From Thermoplasmata archaeon (GTDB taxonomy: Archaea > Thermoplasmatota > Thermoplasmata > Thermoplasmatales > Thermoplasmataceae), in the NCBI GenBank assembly GCA_021806235.1, contig JAJZXU010000026.1, positions 1-64,000 on the forward strand: DNA of 64,000 nt, read 5' to 3'. The stretch's first letter is position 1. Every line of letters starts with the position of its first letter. This document shows, piece by piece, positions 8,850-17,972 of this stretch. A program made the translations under genes and the position numbers. The notes below the pieces were generated by a model. It was not told the origin of the DNA, did not search any database, and was given only the letters and a program-made list of their open reading frames with translations.

Positions 8850-9859
8850 AAGTTTCTCTGCTTGGGTCCACTGGTGTGGTGGGCCAGAAAATGATCAAAT
8901 TGCTGGAGCACCATCCGGATATAGAATTGGTTAAGGTAAGTGCCTCACCATTAAACACAGGTAAAAAATATAGGGATGCTGTTAAATGGGTAGAGCCCGG
9001 AAATATACCTGAAAAATTCGGAGACTTAAAAATTGTGTCATCAGAACCGGAGGAGCACAGGGACGTTGACTATGTTTTATCTGCATTGCCCTCGGAAATT
9101 GCGGAATCAATAGAGTTAAAATTGATAAAAAATAAAATCAATGTCATATCAAATGCCTCGCCATATAGAATGAATCATGAAATACCCTTAATAAATCCAG
9201 AATTAAATTATAATCATTTAAATTTAATTGAAAATATGGATACTAAATTTGTTAAAAACCCAAACTGTACTTCAACAATAATGTCAATGCCACTGGCAGA
9301 AATATTAAATCTGGATTACAGAAGCATAAATCTGGTGACATTACAGGCAATAAGCGGCGCAGGTTTTGCGGGATTGCCATATATGTCCATAGATGACAAT
9401 ATTATACCATATATAAACGGTGAGGAGGAAAAAATACCCCGCGAAATATCAAAAATGTTCGGTTATATAGATAGTAATAAAATCGTTAATAAAACATTAA
9501 AAATGCATATAACTTCCCTGAGAGTACCTGTTAAAATTGGGCATATGGGAATAATGAATATAGAACTGAACGAAAAAATAGATGTAAATAATTTAAAAAA
9601 CAGGCTAAAGAATTTCAGGCCATTAAGAAAATTCAATAATTTATATAATGCACCGGAAAATCCTATAGTTATACATGAGGAAAACAACAGGCCACAGAAC
9701 ATAATGGATACATACAGTGGCATGGAAGTACATATAGGAAGGATTGAATATACGGATAATAATCTAAGATTGATAATTTTAGGCAATAATTTAGTAAGAG
9801 GTGCAGCCGGAATAACCGTATTAACCCTGGAAACAATGAAGGAAATGAAATTAATATGA
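8837..9859 (+). CDS. asd: Aspartate-semialdehyde dehydrogenase
   Basis: The enzyme reduces aspartyl-4-phosphate to aspartate semialdehyde with NADPH. The start chosen gives MDRIKVSLLGSTGVVGQ, where the NADP-binding GSTGVVG motif is at its usual place; a longer reading from 8816 adds seven unlikely residues. Cys144 in NPNCTST is the catalytic nucleophile, and the later HITSLRVPVKIGH supplies the catalytic histidine region. The sequence is of the archaeal/fungal Asd type. It overlaps the aspartokinase gene by 13 bases and converges on the HAD phosphatase gene with a 9-base overlap at the 3' ends. Confidence 0.93.
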   Translation: MDRIKVSLLGSTGVVGQKMIKLLEHHPDIELVKVSASPLNTGKKYRDAVKWVEPGNIPEKFGDLKIVSSEPEEHRDVDYVLSALPSEIAESIELKLIKNKINVISNASPYRMNHEIPLINPELNYNHLNLIENMDTKFVKNPNCTSTIMSMPLAEILNLDYRSINLVTLQAISGAGFAGLPYMSIDDNIIPYINGEEEKIPREISKMFGYIDSNKIVNKTLKMHITSLRVPVKIGHMGIMNIELNEKIDVNNLKNRLKNFRPLRKFNNLYNAPENPIVIHEENNRPQNIMDTYSGMEVHIGRIEYTDNNLRLIILGNNLVRGAAGITVLTLETMKEMKLI

Positions 9860-10492
9860 ATTTAAAAAATCTATTATTTTAGTAATATCATTGTTTATAC
9901 TATAATCTGAAATCTTTTTTATAAAATCATCATCAGAATTAAATGCAATAAAGTATTCTGATGCAATATACATTGAGTAATCAGTTTTTGAATCACCGAT
10001 AGACAGAACACTGCTACTATCAACGTTATACTCTTTTATAATATTTTTAATGACAATATTTTTTTTATCGGGTACAACATTGATTCTGCCATATGGCAGT
10101 ATATTATTACTTTCATCAGTAAAAATTTCATTTGCATATGCCCTGTCAAAATGATATCGGGCCATTATTATATCGGATAACCATGAAATACCTCCAGAAA
10201 CTATTACAGATTTTATATTATTTCTATGTAAGTATTCTATTACATCTTTTAATCCATCCCTTATTTTAATTTCCCTTAATATATCAACAATAACATCCTT
10301 TTTTAATTTATCAAATTTATTTAACCAGAGTTTTAAATCCAGTTTAAAAAATTCATCATATGTTATTTCGTTATCTGCATATTTTCTAAAATTTTCAGAA
10401 TTATCTAAACCCAGTCTCTGATGTACATAATGCCAGCTGCTTTTTTCTTCCGTAAGTACACCATCCATATCAAACACTATTAATTTTATCAT
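9851..10492 (-). CDS. HAD-superfamily phosphatase, phosphoserine-phosphatase-like
   Basis: The N-terminus MIKLIVFDMDGVLTE holds HAD motif I (DMDGV). SVIVSGGISWLSD is motif II, and LSIGDSKTDYSMYIAS gives motif IV with the acidic pair. The helical cap between motifs I and II fits the SerB-like subclass. The start was moved 18 codons downstream of the longest frame so that motif I lies at the N-terminus. Its ATG shares a base with the proS stop codon (TAATG), so translation is coupled to proS. A role as phosphoserine phosphatase is plausible but other phosphate esters are possible. Confidence 0.85.
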   Translation of the reverse strand: MIKLIVFDMDGVLTEEKSSWHYVHQRLGLDNSENFRKYADNEITYDEFFKLDLKLWLNKFDKLKKDVIVDILREIKIRDGLKDVIEYLHRNNIKSVIVSGGISWLSDIIMARYHFDRAYANEIFTDESNNILPYGRINVVPDKKNIVIKNIIKEYNVDSSSVLSIGDSKTDYSMYIASEYFIAFNSDDDFIKKISDYSINNDITKIIDFLNSY

Positions 10493-11883
10493 TAATATGT
10501 CCTTGAAAACACAGCTAATTTTCCTTCCCTGCCGCAGACCATGCATTTACCGCTGGAATTATCACCGTATACATTTCCGAGAACTGCTTTCTCAGATATG
10601 CTTTCTATTCTGTCGGAACATTCCCTTGAACCACACCAGTATAATTTTACCATTTTATCCTCATTTATTTTATCCAGCGAATCAATAAATATGAGATTGT
10701 CATCAAAAAATTTTTTTGAACTGTTTCTTATATCATTATTAACAGCATTTAAGTAGTCATATACATCATTCAAATTCTCATATTTTATTTTTATTTTCTT
10801 TTTCTGTGTCCTTAATGCCAGTGTAATGCTTTTATCCGATAGTTCCTTATTTCCTATTTCAAATCTTAAGGGAACGCCTTTCATTTCCCAGTCATTGAAT
10901 TTATATCCCGGTGTAAAATCCCTTTTATCAATATCGCAGCGTATATTCATTTCCGATAATTTATTGATTATATCACTGGAATAATTAACAATTTTATCAT
11001 AATTTTCCCCGGGTATAGGAACTATTATTACCTGTACTGGTGCGATTTTATATGGCAGTATTAATCCCCTATCATCTCCATGTATCCCTATTACTGCAGC
11101 CAGTAGCCTCTCACTCAGGCCAAATGTTGTCTGGTTCACGTAATTTAGATTACCATTTTCATCCAGATATCTTATATCATAATTTTTTGCAAAATTTTTC
11201 CCATATTCATGTATTGTACCCACCTGCAGTGATCTGTAACCTGGCATAGGTGTATCGAATGCCACAGAATATATGGCACCTGGAAATTTATCCCAGTCTG
11301 GCCTCGTATTTAATGAATAATCAATACACAAATCATCTGATAATTTTTCCCATATTTTTAGATGTTCCCTCATCTGGTTTTCTGCGTCCTCATAGTTTAT
11401 ATGTGCCGTATGTGCCTCATAAAAATGTATCTCCCTTACCCTTATAAATGACCTGGTATGTTTTGTTTCATATCTATAAACATTAACTATCTGGTATATT
11501 TTAAATGGCAAATCACTATGTGATCTTATCCACAAAGGAAACATTGTATACATTGCGGATTCGCTGGTGGGCCTCAATGCCAGGTCAATATCTAATTTAT
11601 CCCTGCCACCCTTGGTTACCCAGTAGATCTCATTCTCAAAACCCTTTACATGTTCAAACTCAACCTCTAATTGCTCTCTTGATATCAGTACCGGAAAACT
11701 TACCTCGTTAAAGTTTTTTTCATCGGAATATTTTCTTGTTAAATCATCTATCAAATGTATTATTTTTAGTCCATATGGCAGCCATATGTTCATTCCCTTT
11801 ATTGCATACCTTTTATCACTTAATTTAGCCAGATCAATAATTTCGTTGTACCATTCGCTGAAATCATCCTTTTTGTTTTCCAT
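10492..11883 (-). CDS. proS: Prolyl-tRNA synthetase, archaeal/eukaryotic type
   Basis: ProS charges tRNA-Pro with proline. The class II core is visible: FPVLISREQLEVE near motif 1, LRPTSESAMYTMFPLWIRS, and motif 2 in QIVNVYRYETKHTRSFIRVREI. The anticodon-binding domain follows, then the archaeal C-terminal zinc-binding module with paired cysteines (YWCGSRECS...GKCMVCGREG), ending in the terminal tyrosine typical of this type. The 463-residue length is normal. A TATA-like stretch precedes the start by about 25 bases on the minus strand (TTATATATAA near 11892-11901). Confidence 0.96.
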   Translation of the reverse strand: MENKKDDFSEWYNEIIDLAKLSDKRYAIKGMNIWLPYGLKIIHLIDDLTRKYSDEKNFNEVSFPVLISREQLEVEFEHVKGFENEIYWVTKGGRDKLDIDLALRPTSESAMYTMFPLWIRSHSDLPFKIYQIVNVYRYETKHTRSFIRVREIHFYEAHTAHINYEDAENQMREHLKIWEKLSDDLCIDYSLNTRPDWDKFPGAIYSVAFDTPMPGYRSLQVGTIHEYGKNFAKNYDIRYLDENGNLNYVNQTTFGLSERLLAAVIGIHGDDRGLILPYKIAPVQVIIVPIPGENYDKIVNYSSDIINKLSEMNIRCDIDKRDFTPGYKFNDWEMKGVPLRFEIGNKELSDKSITLALRTQKKKIKIKYENLNDVYDYLNAVNNDIRNSSKKFFDDNLIFIDSLDKINEDKMVKLYWCGSRECSDRIESISEKAVLGNVYGDNSSGKCMVCGREGKLAVFSRTY

Positions 11884-11918
11884 TTTATCTTTTATATATA
11901 AGTGTTATATATTGTTTT

Positions 11919-13010
11919 TTAATTTTTACTTTTCACATAATTTTTTATAATTTCCATTGCATCATATTTTTTTTCATTATTTATTATTATATCAAACAGT
12001 TCATAGGACCTTAATGATAAATCTTTCAGATTATTTCTATCATTTTTTAATCTCATTATACTGTCATAGAAATTATTTATATCAGAAGCAATAATATAGT
12101 TTTCCGGTTTATAATCAGAATATCCGCTTAATCCAGTAAATGTGGAAATCAATGGTAAACCGTGTGATAGATAATCCATAATTTTAAAACTTCTGCCACT
12201 GCCCTCAGTTACAGGATTTAATGCCAGTAAGGCATTTTCAAGGATGTAATCCTTTTTCCTTTCATCAATTAAACCTAAAAACTTTAAATTCTCTGCCTTA
12301 TTTTTCAGGTGCATGGAATTTATATTTCCTATAACAACAAAGTTTATGTCCTTCATATTGAGGGCAATTTTGTTTATAAAATTTACGGCATTTATATTTG
12401 CACTGTACATAGAACCTATGAAAACCACATAATTGCTATTTATGCCGTTCCAGTTATACTTTGTTCTGTTTATATACGGCACATAAAACATTTTTCTGTC
12501 ATCGGTACCGTAAATGGCCTTAAAATTTTTCATATCATTCATTGAAATTGAAAAAATTAAATCGGAATCATTTAAAATTTTTTTTTCTATATCCCTTGTA
12601 TATTTATTGTAAATATTTTCTTCTCTCAGTAAATATTCTATATTGTGTGCATCGTAAATAATTATTTTACCCTTTAAATATTTTTCAAATAAATTATACT
12701 GCCACGGCCCCTCAAATATTATAACATCGCTTTCTGATATCTTTTTTACTGTAAATTTATAATACCTTTTTCTTAAATGTTTATTCATTGAAATAAAGAT
12801 CTCCATTGACCTGTTTCCCTTTAAAATAGAAAAAAGCATCAGTAAATAATTTCTAAACTGCTGCGAATTTTTATATTTTTTATCCCTGTAAACTAAACCA
12901 CCAATGGATATCAGTTCGGAATTATCATTTAATAATGTATGGCATCTCAGGGAATATGCACTGTTATATTCTGGAATAATTTTGCCATGGCATATCTGGA
13001 TAATTTTCAT
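11919..13010 (-). CDS. Glycosyltransferase, GT4-like
   Basis: This 363-residue protein has the two-Rossmann-domain layout of GT-B glycosyltransferases. The first half contains VIIFEGPWQYNLFEKYLKGKIIIYDAHNIEY, where an acceptor site is expected. The second half has YVVFIGSMYSANINAVNFI and the donor-binding loop LNPVTEGSGRSFKIMDYLSHGLPLISTFTGLSGY. This matches GT4 enzymes that transfer a sugar from a nucleotide or lipid donor, probably for cell-surface glycoconjugates or glycolipids. No other glycan genes are adjacent, so the substrate is open. Confidence 0.82.
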   Translation of the reverse strand: MKIIQICHGKIIPEYNSAYSLRCHTLLNDNSELISIGGLVYRDKKYKNSQQFRNYLLMLFSILKGNRSMEIFISMNKHLRKRYYKFTVKKISESDVIIFEGPWQYNLFEKYLKGKIIIYDAHNIEYLLREENIYNKYTRDIEKKILNDSDLIFSISMNDMKNFKAIYGTDDRKMFYVPYINRTKYNWNGINSNYVVFIGSMYSANINAVNFINKIALNMKDINFVVIGNINSMHLKNKAENLKFLGLIDERKKDYILENALLALNPVTEGSGRSFKIMDYLSHGLPLISTFTGLSGYSDYKPENYIIASDINNFYDSIMRLKNDRNNLKDLSLRSYELFDIIINNEKKYDAMEIIKNYVKSKN

Positions 13011-13040
13011 TGCCTGTAATCTTTAATACAAATAAAAAGA

Positions 13041-13493
13041 TTATTTTTTATGTTTTAAAATTTTATGTGTATTTATCCATGTATATGTATAAAATACAGG
13101 CAATGCTACTGTAAATACCATTACCACATAAACAAATGCATATATTTCTGTTAAATCATATAACATATAATATGCAAACGTCGCAATGCCTACTGGAAAT
13201 ACATATGCCCATATTGCCATTGCAAAATATAAAACGCCCGGGAATGCTGTAAAGCTTAATGATGTAATATTATCAAAATCACTTTTTATTAATTTTGTGT
13301 TTTTTATATAACGGTAAATCCATGAAGATAGCACAAATAGATAAAATATTATAACAATGTAAAATATGATTTTACCCATTAAAAATAAAATATAATAATT
13401 AAAGACCAGATACAGAACATAAACTGCAAGGAATAATCCCAGTGTACCGAGAACAACAGGAAACCATTCAGGACCCAGGCCATTAAAACGCAT
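13041..13493 (-). CDS. Short TDT/SLAC1-like membrane protein
   Basis: The 150-residue protein has about four to five membrane helices. The N-terminal GPEWFPVVLGTLG resembles the first helix of the tellurite-resistance/dicarboxylate transporter (TDT, SLAC1-like) family. The later WAYVFPVGIATFAYY resembles the penultimate helix of the same family. Usual members have ten helices and about 330 residues, so this one looks like a first helix joined to the C-terminal helices with the middle missing. It may be a half-size carrier working as a dimer, or a remnant. The frame is intact throughout. Confidence 0.55.
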   Translation of the reverse strand: MRFNGLGPEWFPVVLGTLGLFLAVYVLYLVFNYYILFLMGKIIFYIVIIFYLFVLSSWIYRYIKNTKLIKSDFDNITSLSFTAFPGVLYFAMAIWAYVFPVGIATFAYYMLYDLTEIYAFVYVVMVFTVALPVFYTYTWINTHKILKHKK

Positions 13494-13577
13494 TGTATAT
13501 CATTATACGATAATATTTAATTGTTTTACCTTAAAAATTCTTATAAAGCTTTTATATCTCAATGTATTATAAAATAC

Positions 13578-14930
13578 ATGGATAATGAGGTAACATCATT
13601 TGTTTATAGAAATGACAATACCAGTGGGATATTAATGGTATTTATAGCCTCTGCAAGTATATTTCTGGATGTCTGGGATTTAACGGCTTTTTCATTTGTT
13701 TTAACCTTTTTTAAGGGTGAATTTTTACCATCCGGGCTGATCTTAGGAATTTCTGTCAGTGCTGCAAATATTGGTGCAATAGCCGGTGCCATTCTTGGCG
13801 GTTACTTAACAGATAAACTTGGAAGGAAAAAATTACTGATATATAATATGTTAATATTTACAGTATTTTCAATTTTAATTGCAGTATCTACAAACCTGTA
13901 TGAATTTATAATATTCAGATTAATTATGGGTTTTTCAATAGGAAGTGATGTTGCTACAGGATTCTCATATATATATGAATATATAAGCAAAAAACAGAGA
14001 AATCATTATTATTCATTATGGGCTTATTCATTTTCACTCGTTGCGTTGGTAGCAATTTTTTCCGTGTTTTTATTAAAATTATATATAAATAATAATTCCA
14101 TATGGAGATATATCTTTGTTATCGGTGGAATTTTTGCTGCAATAATATTATTATTAAGAACAAGGTTAACAGAAACTCCCATATGGTTATATAATAATGG
14201 CAATTATCACGAAACGGAAAATGTAATAAAGAAAGTTTATGGAGAATCCCTAAAAATAAATAAAAACAACAGTAAATTCAGGATTAATATAAAAAATATA
14301 ATAAAAATATTCAAAATAAAAATGAATAAGGAAATATTGTTTTCCTTTTCGTTGAATGGAATAGTTGGATTTATTGGCTGGGGTTTTTCATTTTATATAA
14401 CGTATATGTTAGTTGTCCTGAAATTTTTTACATTCTATCAGGATTTAGAAGCTGACGCAATCATATATTCATTTGGTTTTATAGGCGCGGTAATATCACC
14501 GGTAATCTCAAGAAAATTCGGCATTTATAGATCAAGTATTGTCACATCAATAATAGCTACACTGTCTCTACTGGCACTCTTCTTTGTTTTTTCAAAATTT
14601 ATACCGGATTATTTTATTGTACCGCTATCGGCATTAATAATATTAATGAATTATTCTGGTCCGATGGCATACAATGCAATATTAAATGACTTCATACCAA
14701 CGGAGCTGAGAGGAATAGCAAATGGATGGAATTATATGTTCAATAAAATAGTGGAGGCAGTAAGTGGGTTATCATCTGGAGTAATACTGGTAATTGTGGG
14801 AATAAAATACAATACACTTATATTGTTTTTAATAGTTGCAATGTTTACCGGTATAGCTCTGGTAACTGGCAGGTCAAAATATTTTAGAAAAGATCATGTT
14901 TCCGATTTCCAGACCTCTGAATCTGAATAA
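13578..14930 (+). CDS. MFS transporter, sugar-porter-like
   Basis: Twelve membrane segments with the MFS loop motif GGYLTDKLGRKKLL between helices 2 and 3, and a RLIMGFSIGSDVATG segment as in sugar/metabolite:H+ symporters. The longer frame from 13521 is rejected because the ATG at 13578 follows a short AT-rich promoter and gives a normal cytosolic N-terminus (MDNEVTSF). Protons would drive uptake in this acidophile. Substrate is unknown. Its last 37 bases overlap the convergent moaE gene. Confidence 0.85.
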   Translation: MDNEVTSFVYRNDNTSGILMVFIASASIFLDVWDLTAFSFVLTFFKGEFLPSGLILGISVSAANIGAIAGAILGGYLTDKLGRKKLLIYNMLIFTVFSILIAVSTNLYEFIIFRLIMGFSIGSDVATGFSYIYEYISKKQRNHYYSLWAYSFSLVALVAIFSVFLLKLYINNNSIWRYIFVIGGIFAAIILLLRTRLTETPIWLYNNGNYHETENVIKKVYGESLKINKNNSKFRINIKNIIKIFKIKMNKEILFSFSLNGIVGFIGWGFSFYITYMLVVLKFFTFYQDLEADAIIYSFGFIGAVISPVISRKFGIYRSSIVTSIIATLSLLALFFVFSKFIPDYFIVPLSALIILMNYSGPMAYNAILNDFIPTELRGIANGWNYMFNKIVEAVSGLSSGVILVIVGIKYNTLILFLIVAMFTGIALVTGRSKYFRKDHVSDFQTSESE

Positions 14931-15307
14931 ACCTCTTTTTTCCATATTGGTGGTATTACCTTTATTTTATCTATTATATATTCGCAGGCTTTAAATGCTT
15001 CTTTTCTGTGCACCGATGATACCGCTATGCCTATTGTATCCCCCTTAAGTTTTATTAATCCCACTCTCTGAATAACACACACATCCATTATATTATACAT
15101 TTTTTTAGTTTCATTTATTATTTCTTCAATTTTTTTTACTGCCATATCATTATAGGCATCATATCTCAATGCCTCTATTTCCCTGTCAGAGGATTCGTCA
15201 TGCTTTCTTACAGTCCCGAGAAATGTAACAATAGCCCCTGATTCTACATTCCTTACATTCTTTATTAACTCATTTACATTTATAGAACTTTCCTGTATCT
15301 TTATCAT
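14894..15307 (-). CDS. moaE: Molybdopterin synthase catalytic subunit MoaE
   Basis: MoaE, with MoaD, inserts two sulfurs into precursor Z to form molybdopterin. GAIVTFLGTVRKHDE is the N-terminal family motif, and IAVSSVHRKEAFKACEYIIDKIKVIPPIWKKE carries the conserved active-site histidine-arginine and the paired lysines. The 137-residue length fits. No other moa/moe gene is adjacent. The gene overlaps the end of the MFS gene tail to tail. The nearest likely molybdoenzyme in the window is the large subunit at 35.3-37.4 kb. Confidence 0.93.
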   Translation of the reverse strand: MIKIQESSINVNELIKNVRNVESGAIVTFLGTVRKHDESSDREIEALRYDAYNDMAVKKIEEIINETKKMYNIMDVCVIQRVGLIKLKGDTIGIAVSSVHRKEAFKACEYIIDKIKVIPPIWKKEVYSDSEVWKSET

Positions 15308-15840
15308 TATATTTATTATATATTTTAAGTATTAAAATATTGTTTATGCCATATTTTATGGTGATTTAAACCATAAATTTTTATGTTATTATCCACAAAG
15401 CAGTTTTGATCTTTATTTCATAATTTCTTAATAAGTTATTAGTATTTGTATAGCTCCATCAGACATTTACTTAAAGCCCATAAAACAACCATTTTCCGAA
15501 TGTTGTTACTGCATCTGATGAACGGTTAAATAACATTTTTATAAATATGAAAACAGTGCCCGTTAATACATTTCATATTAGTGAATTACCGGGTTCGCAG
15601 TTATTTATACCTGAATTCACATTGAAAATTATTGGGAATGAAAGAAATTCAATATGTCTTCTCCAATCATGTCCAGTACTGGTTTTCATAAATATATTAA
15701 CAAAGCTATACAAGTACAGTTATTATTATCTTTATCTCTGTGTTTTCCGACTTAATCATAGTTGGTTCTAAGAAGGTAAAGCTGATGTATAACCCGGAAA
15801 TAAGATAAAGCTGGATATGTGATGTAATAGATATATATCA
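15308..15840. other. Long gene-poor intergenic region
   Basis: Apart from the decayed fragment at its right side, this region holds no credible gene. GC is locally higher than in ordinary spacers (for example 15470-15520 and 15580-15690), as expected for degraded coding DNA. No terminal repeats were found. Confidence 0.4.
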
Positions 15841-16031
15841 CTATCTATTCATGATAAATCCCAGAATCCTGTTCACACCATAGAAAAACACATCCAGTGT
15901 ATGGGCTGCATTACTTCACTGGATTTAACCCCACTGGCATGCCCTTTTGGAAGTGGTATTATAACGTAGTTAATGGAAGTCATTACATCAATACCAGAAC
16001 TTTTATTAGAAGCATTTAAACTTATTTTCAA
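15841..16031 (-). pseudogene. Decayed gene fragment
   Basis: The minus strand reads NASNKSSGIDVMTSINYVII, then PLPKGHASGVKSSE, in one frame. A change of frame near 15908-15920 continues it as AAHTLDVFFYGVNRILGFIMNR followed by a stop. Both parts look coded and neither is complete. The family was not recognised. It lies in an 880-base stretch (15308-16189) where nothing else convincing was found; a 74-codon frame on the plus strand at 15547-15771 has no support. Confidence 0.35.
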
Positions 16032-16189
16032 ATTTTTAATATAATATTTGTAGAATTTAAATAGGATTATAATGATGTGTAATATTATCGCAAGTTTTTA
16101 AAATCTTTACTATATTATTTAATAACTTTTTTCAAATTTATTAACGCAAATTTTTTATACTATTTAATTATATTACATATGGTGTAATA

Positions 16190-17629
16190 ATGGTTGTTGA
16201 AAAAACCGGATTAGAAAAGAACTCTGTAGGACTTTTACAGGGCACATTTCAATCCCTAGGGCAGGTGGCACCTGCGGCAGATATAGCCATATTGCTTGTA
16301 GCCTCATTTTCAATATCAGGGGCACAAACAGTAATGTCAGTAATTTTTGGATGGATAATATATGCATTATGGATGGTAACGCCATATGAATTATCAAAAC
16401 TGAAATCAAATGCCGGTAGTTACTATGCTTACGCTGCAGGTGCAACGGAAAAAGGAGGTTTTGGGCCAATAACAGCAATGAGTTTCATGTACTATGATAT
16501 TACCGGAGCGGCTTTCGGTATACTTGGTTTATCAGCATTTTTATTCCTGATGGCACCTGCGATAACATCAATACCATATTTATGGATACTGTTTTCCGGT
16601 ATTTTTACTGCTTTTATAATAACAGTTACATATTTGGGTATAAGACCATCATTAAAATATACTGCAATAACAGGTTTAATGGAGATTTTATTCCTGTTGA
16701 TTGGTTCTATTATTATAATAATAAAGGTAGGTTCACATAATTCCATAGTACCATTTGAGGTAACAGGGCCATACAGTATAGGTTTCTCATCAATAATGTT
16801 TGCATCTGTATTCTCTATATTGGATTTCACAGGATCTGGAGTTGTAACAACGATATCTGAAGAAATACACAGGCCAAAGAAAAATATCGGCAGGTCAATA
16901 ATATTTGCGATGATTTTAACGGCGGTTGCATTAATACCCTCAGCATATGCATTAACAGTTGGCTGGGGAATAGGCAATATATCATCATTTGCATCCCATC
17001 CTGATGCAGGTTTAACTGTATTTTCAAGATATTTAGGACCTACAGGCCTTATATTGCTAATAATATTTACAATAAACAGCTACTTCTCAAATGGGGTTTC
17101 AAAGGCAACTGCGGTGAGTAGATGGTGGTACTCTGCAGCAAGGGATAATGTTATATTCCCAGAATCCATTGGAAAAATCAACCCAAAGCATAAATCACCG
17201 GCAAATGCTGTAATAATATGGGCTCTGCTATCATTTGCACTGGATGTTATTATGGGACTTATTTACGGACCACTGGTTGCAGCCTTTATTCTGGAGGCGG
17301 GAACAGGTATATCTATAATTATAGTGCATATGTTTGCAAATACTTCATTGACTATATATACAAAAAGAATAAACAAATTCAATCTGTTAAAACACGGGAT
17401 AGCACCATCAGTTGCAACTATAGTAGGTCTAATTATTATATACTTTGCAATAATTAATATTGTTACAAAATGGTTAACGACGCCTAATCCAGTAAACGAT
17501 GCATATTTCGCATCCTTCATATTCACAATGCTTTGGATTCTCGGTGGTGGTGTTATAATAACAATGTATTACTTTAAGAGAAAACCGGAGATACTCAGGG
17601 ATGCAGGAGAGTTTAATATGAAATCATAA
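16190..17629 (+). CDS. APC-family amino-acid permease
   Basis: The 479-residue protein has about twelve to fourteen hydrophobic helices. The N-terminal GLLQGTFQSLGQVAPAADIAI corresponds to helix 1 of the APC superfamily, with unwound-helix glycines. SNAGSYYAYAAGATEKGGFGP matches the consensus after helix 2. A conserved mid segment, DFTGSGVVTTISEEIHRPKKNIGRSI, is the family's loop between helices 6 and 7. It should import amino acids with protons. The spacer before it is long and carries no coupled partner gene. Specific substrate is unknown. Confidence 0.9.
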   Translation: MVVEKTGLEKNSVGLLQGTFQSLGQVAPAADIAILLVASFSISGAQTVMSVIFGWIIYALWMVTPYELSKLKSNAGSYYAYAAGATEKGGFGPITAMSFMYYDITGAAFGILGLSAFLFLMAPAITSIPYLWILFSGIFTAFIITVTYLGIRPSLKYTAITGLMEILFLLIGSIIIIIKVGSHNSIVPFEVTGPYSIGFSSIMFASVFSILDFTGSGVVTTISEEIHRPKKNIGRSIIFAMILTAVALIPSAYALTVGWGIGNISSFASHPDAGLTVFSRYLGPTGLILLIIFTINSYFSNGVSKATAVSRWWYSAARDNVIFPESIGKINPKHKSPANAVIIWALLSFALDVIMGLIYGPLVAAFILEAGTGISIIIVHMFANTSLTIYTKRINKFNLLKHGIAPSVATIVGLIIIYFAIINIVTKWLTTPNPVNDAYFASFIFTMLWILGGGVIITMYYFKRKPEILRDAGEFNMKS

Positions 17630-17725
17630 AATTTTTAATATTTTTTTAATATATTAGATTTTGGGACATAATTATTTTATCCGTATTTTCAATTACGGTA
17701 TGCAGAGCCTTTATTTTACCATAAA

Positions 17726-17733
17726 TTTATATA
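17726..17733 (+). promoter_or_regulatory. TATA box upstream of a structured RNA or leader
   Basis: TTTATATA is placed about 27-30 bases before a likely transcription start near 17757-17760. The next ATG that opens a gene is at 17973, so the transcript would start more than 200 bases before it. Confidence 0.45.
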
Positions 17734-17756
17734 GTGTTCTTATATTTTTCCCGTAT

Positions 17757-17930
17757 ATGACTGCCTATAAAACTGTTACACAGAAACATATACCATCACA
17801 AACCATAAACGATCCCAGCTATAGCTAAAAGGTGAGCCAGGTGAAGCAATGGTACTGGAACGTTCTGCCCCAAGCGGGTGAACTAATCCAGAAAGTCGAT
17901 GGATAGAAGGGAATTTGTGTCCCACAGCCA
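17757..17930 (+). ncRNA. Candidate structured RNA: stand-alone ncRNA or long 5' leader
   Basis: This stretch is richer in G and C than the neighbouring spacers, has no open frame of note, and can form at least four consecutive hairpins: CCAG/CTGG (17837-17840 with 17855-17858), an eight-pair helix GTTC..GCCC with GGGT..GAAC (17862-17883, loop CAAGC), ATCCA/TGGAT (17886-17904) and GGGA/TCCC (17909-17923). A 10-base palindrome AGCTATAGCT is at 17817-17826. I do not recognise it as SRP RNA, RNase P RNA, 5S rRNA or a known riboswitch. It lies directly upstream of the adenosine-specific-kinase family gene and could regulate it. Confidence 0.45.
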
Positions 17931-17972
17931 ATATATTAATTAAGTTAATATTGCTTTAATTTATTATCATTT

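Noticed and set aside
15547-15771. 74-codon plus-strand frame
   Set aside because: No promoter, no family resemblance, Cys/Tyr-rich ending; lies in a degraded region.
17757-17930. 5S rRNA, SRP RNA or RNase P RNA
   Set aside because: None of the conserved blocks of these RNAs that I know could be placed in the sequence.
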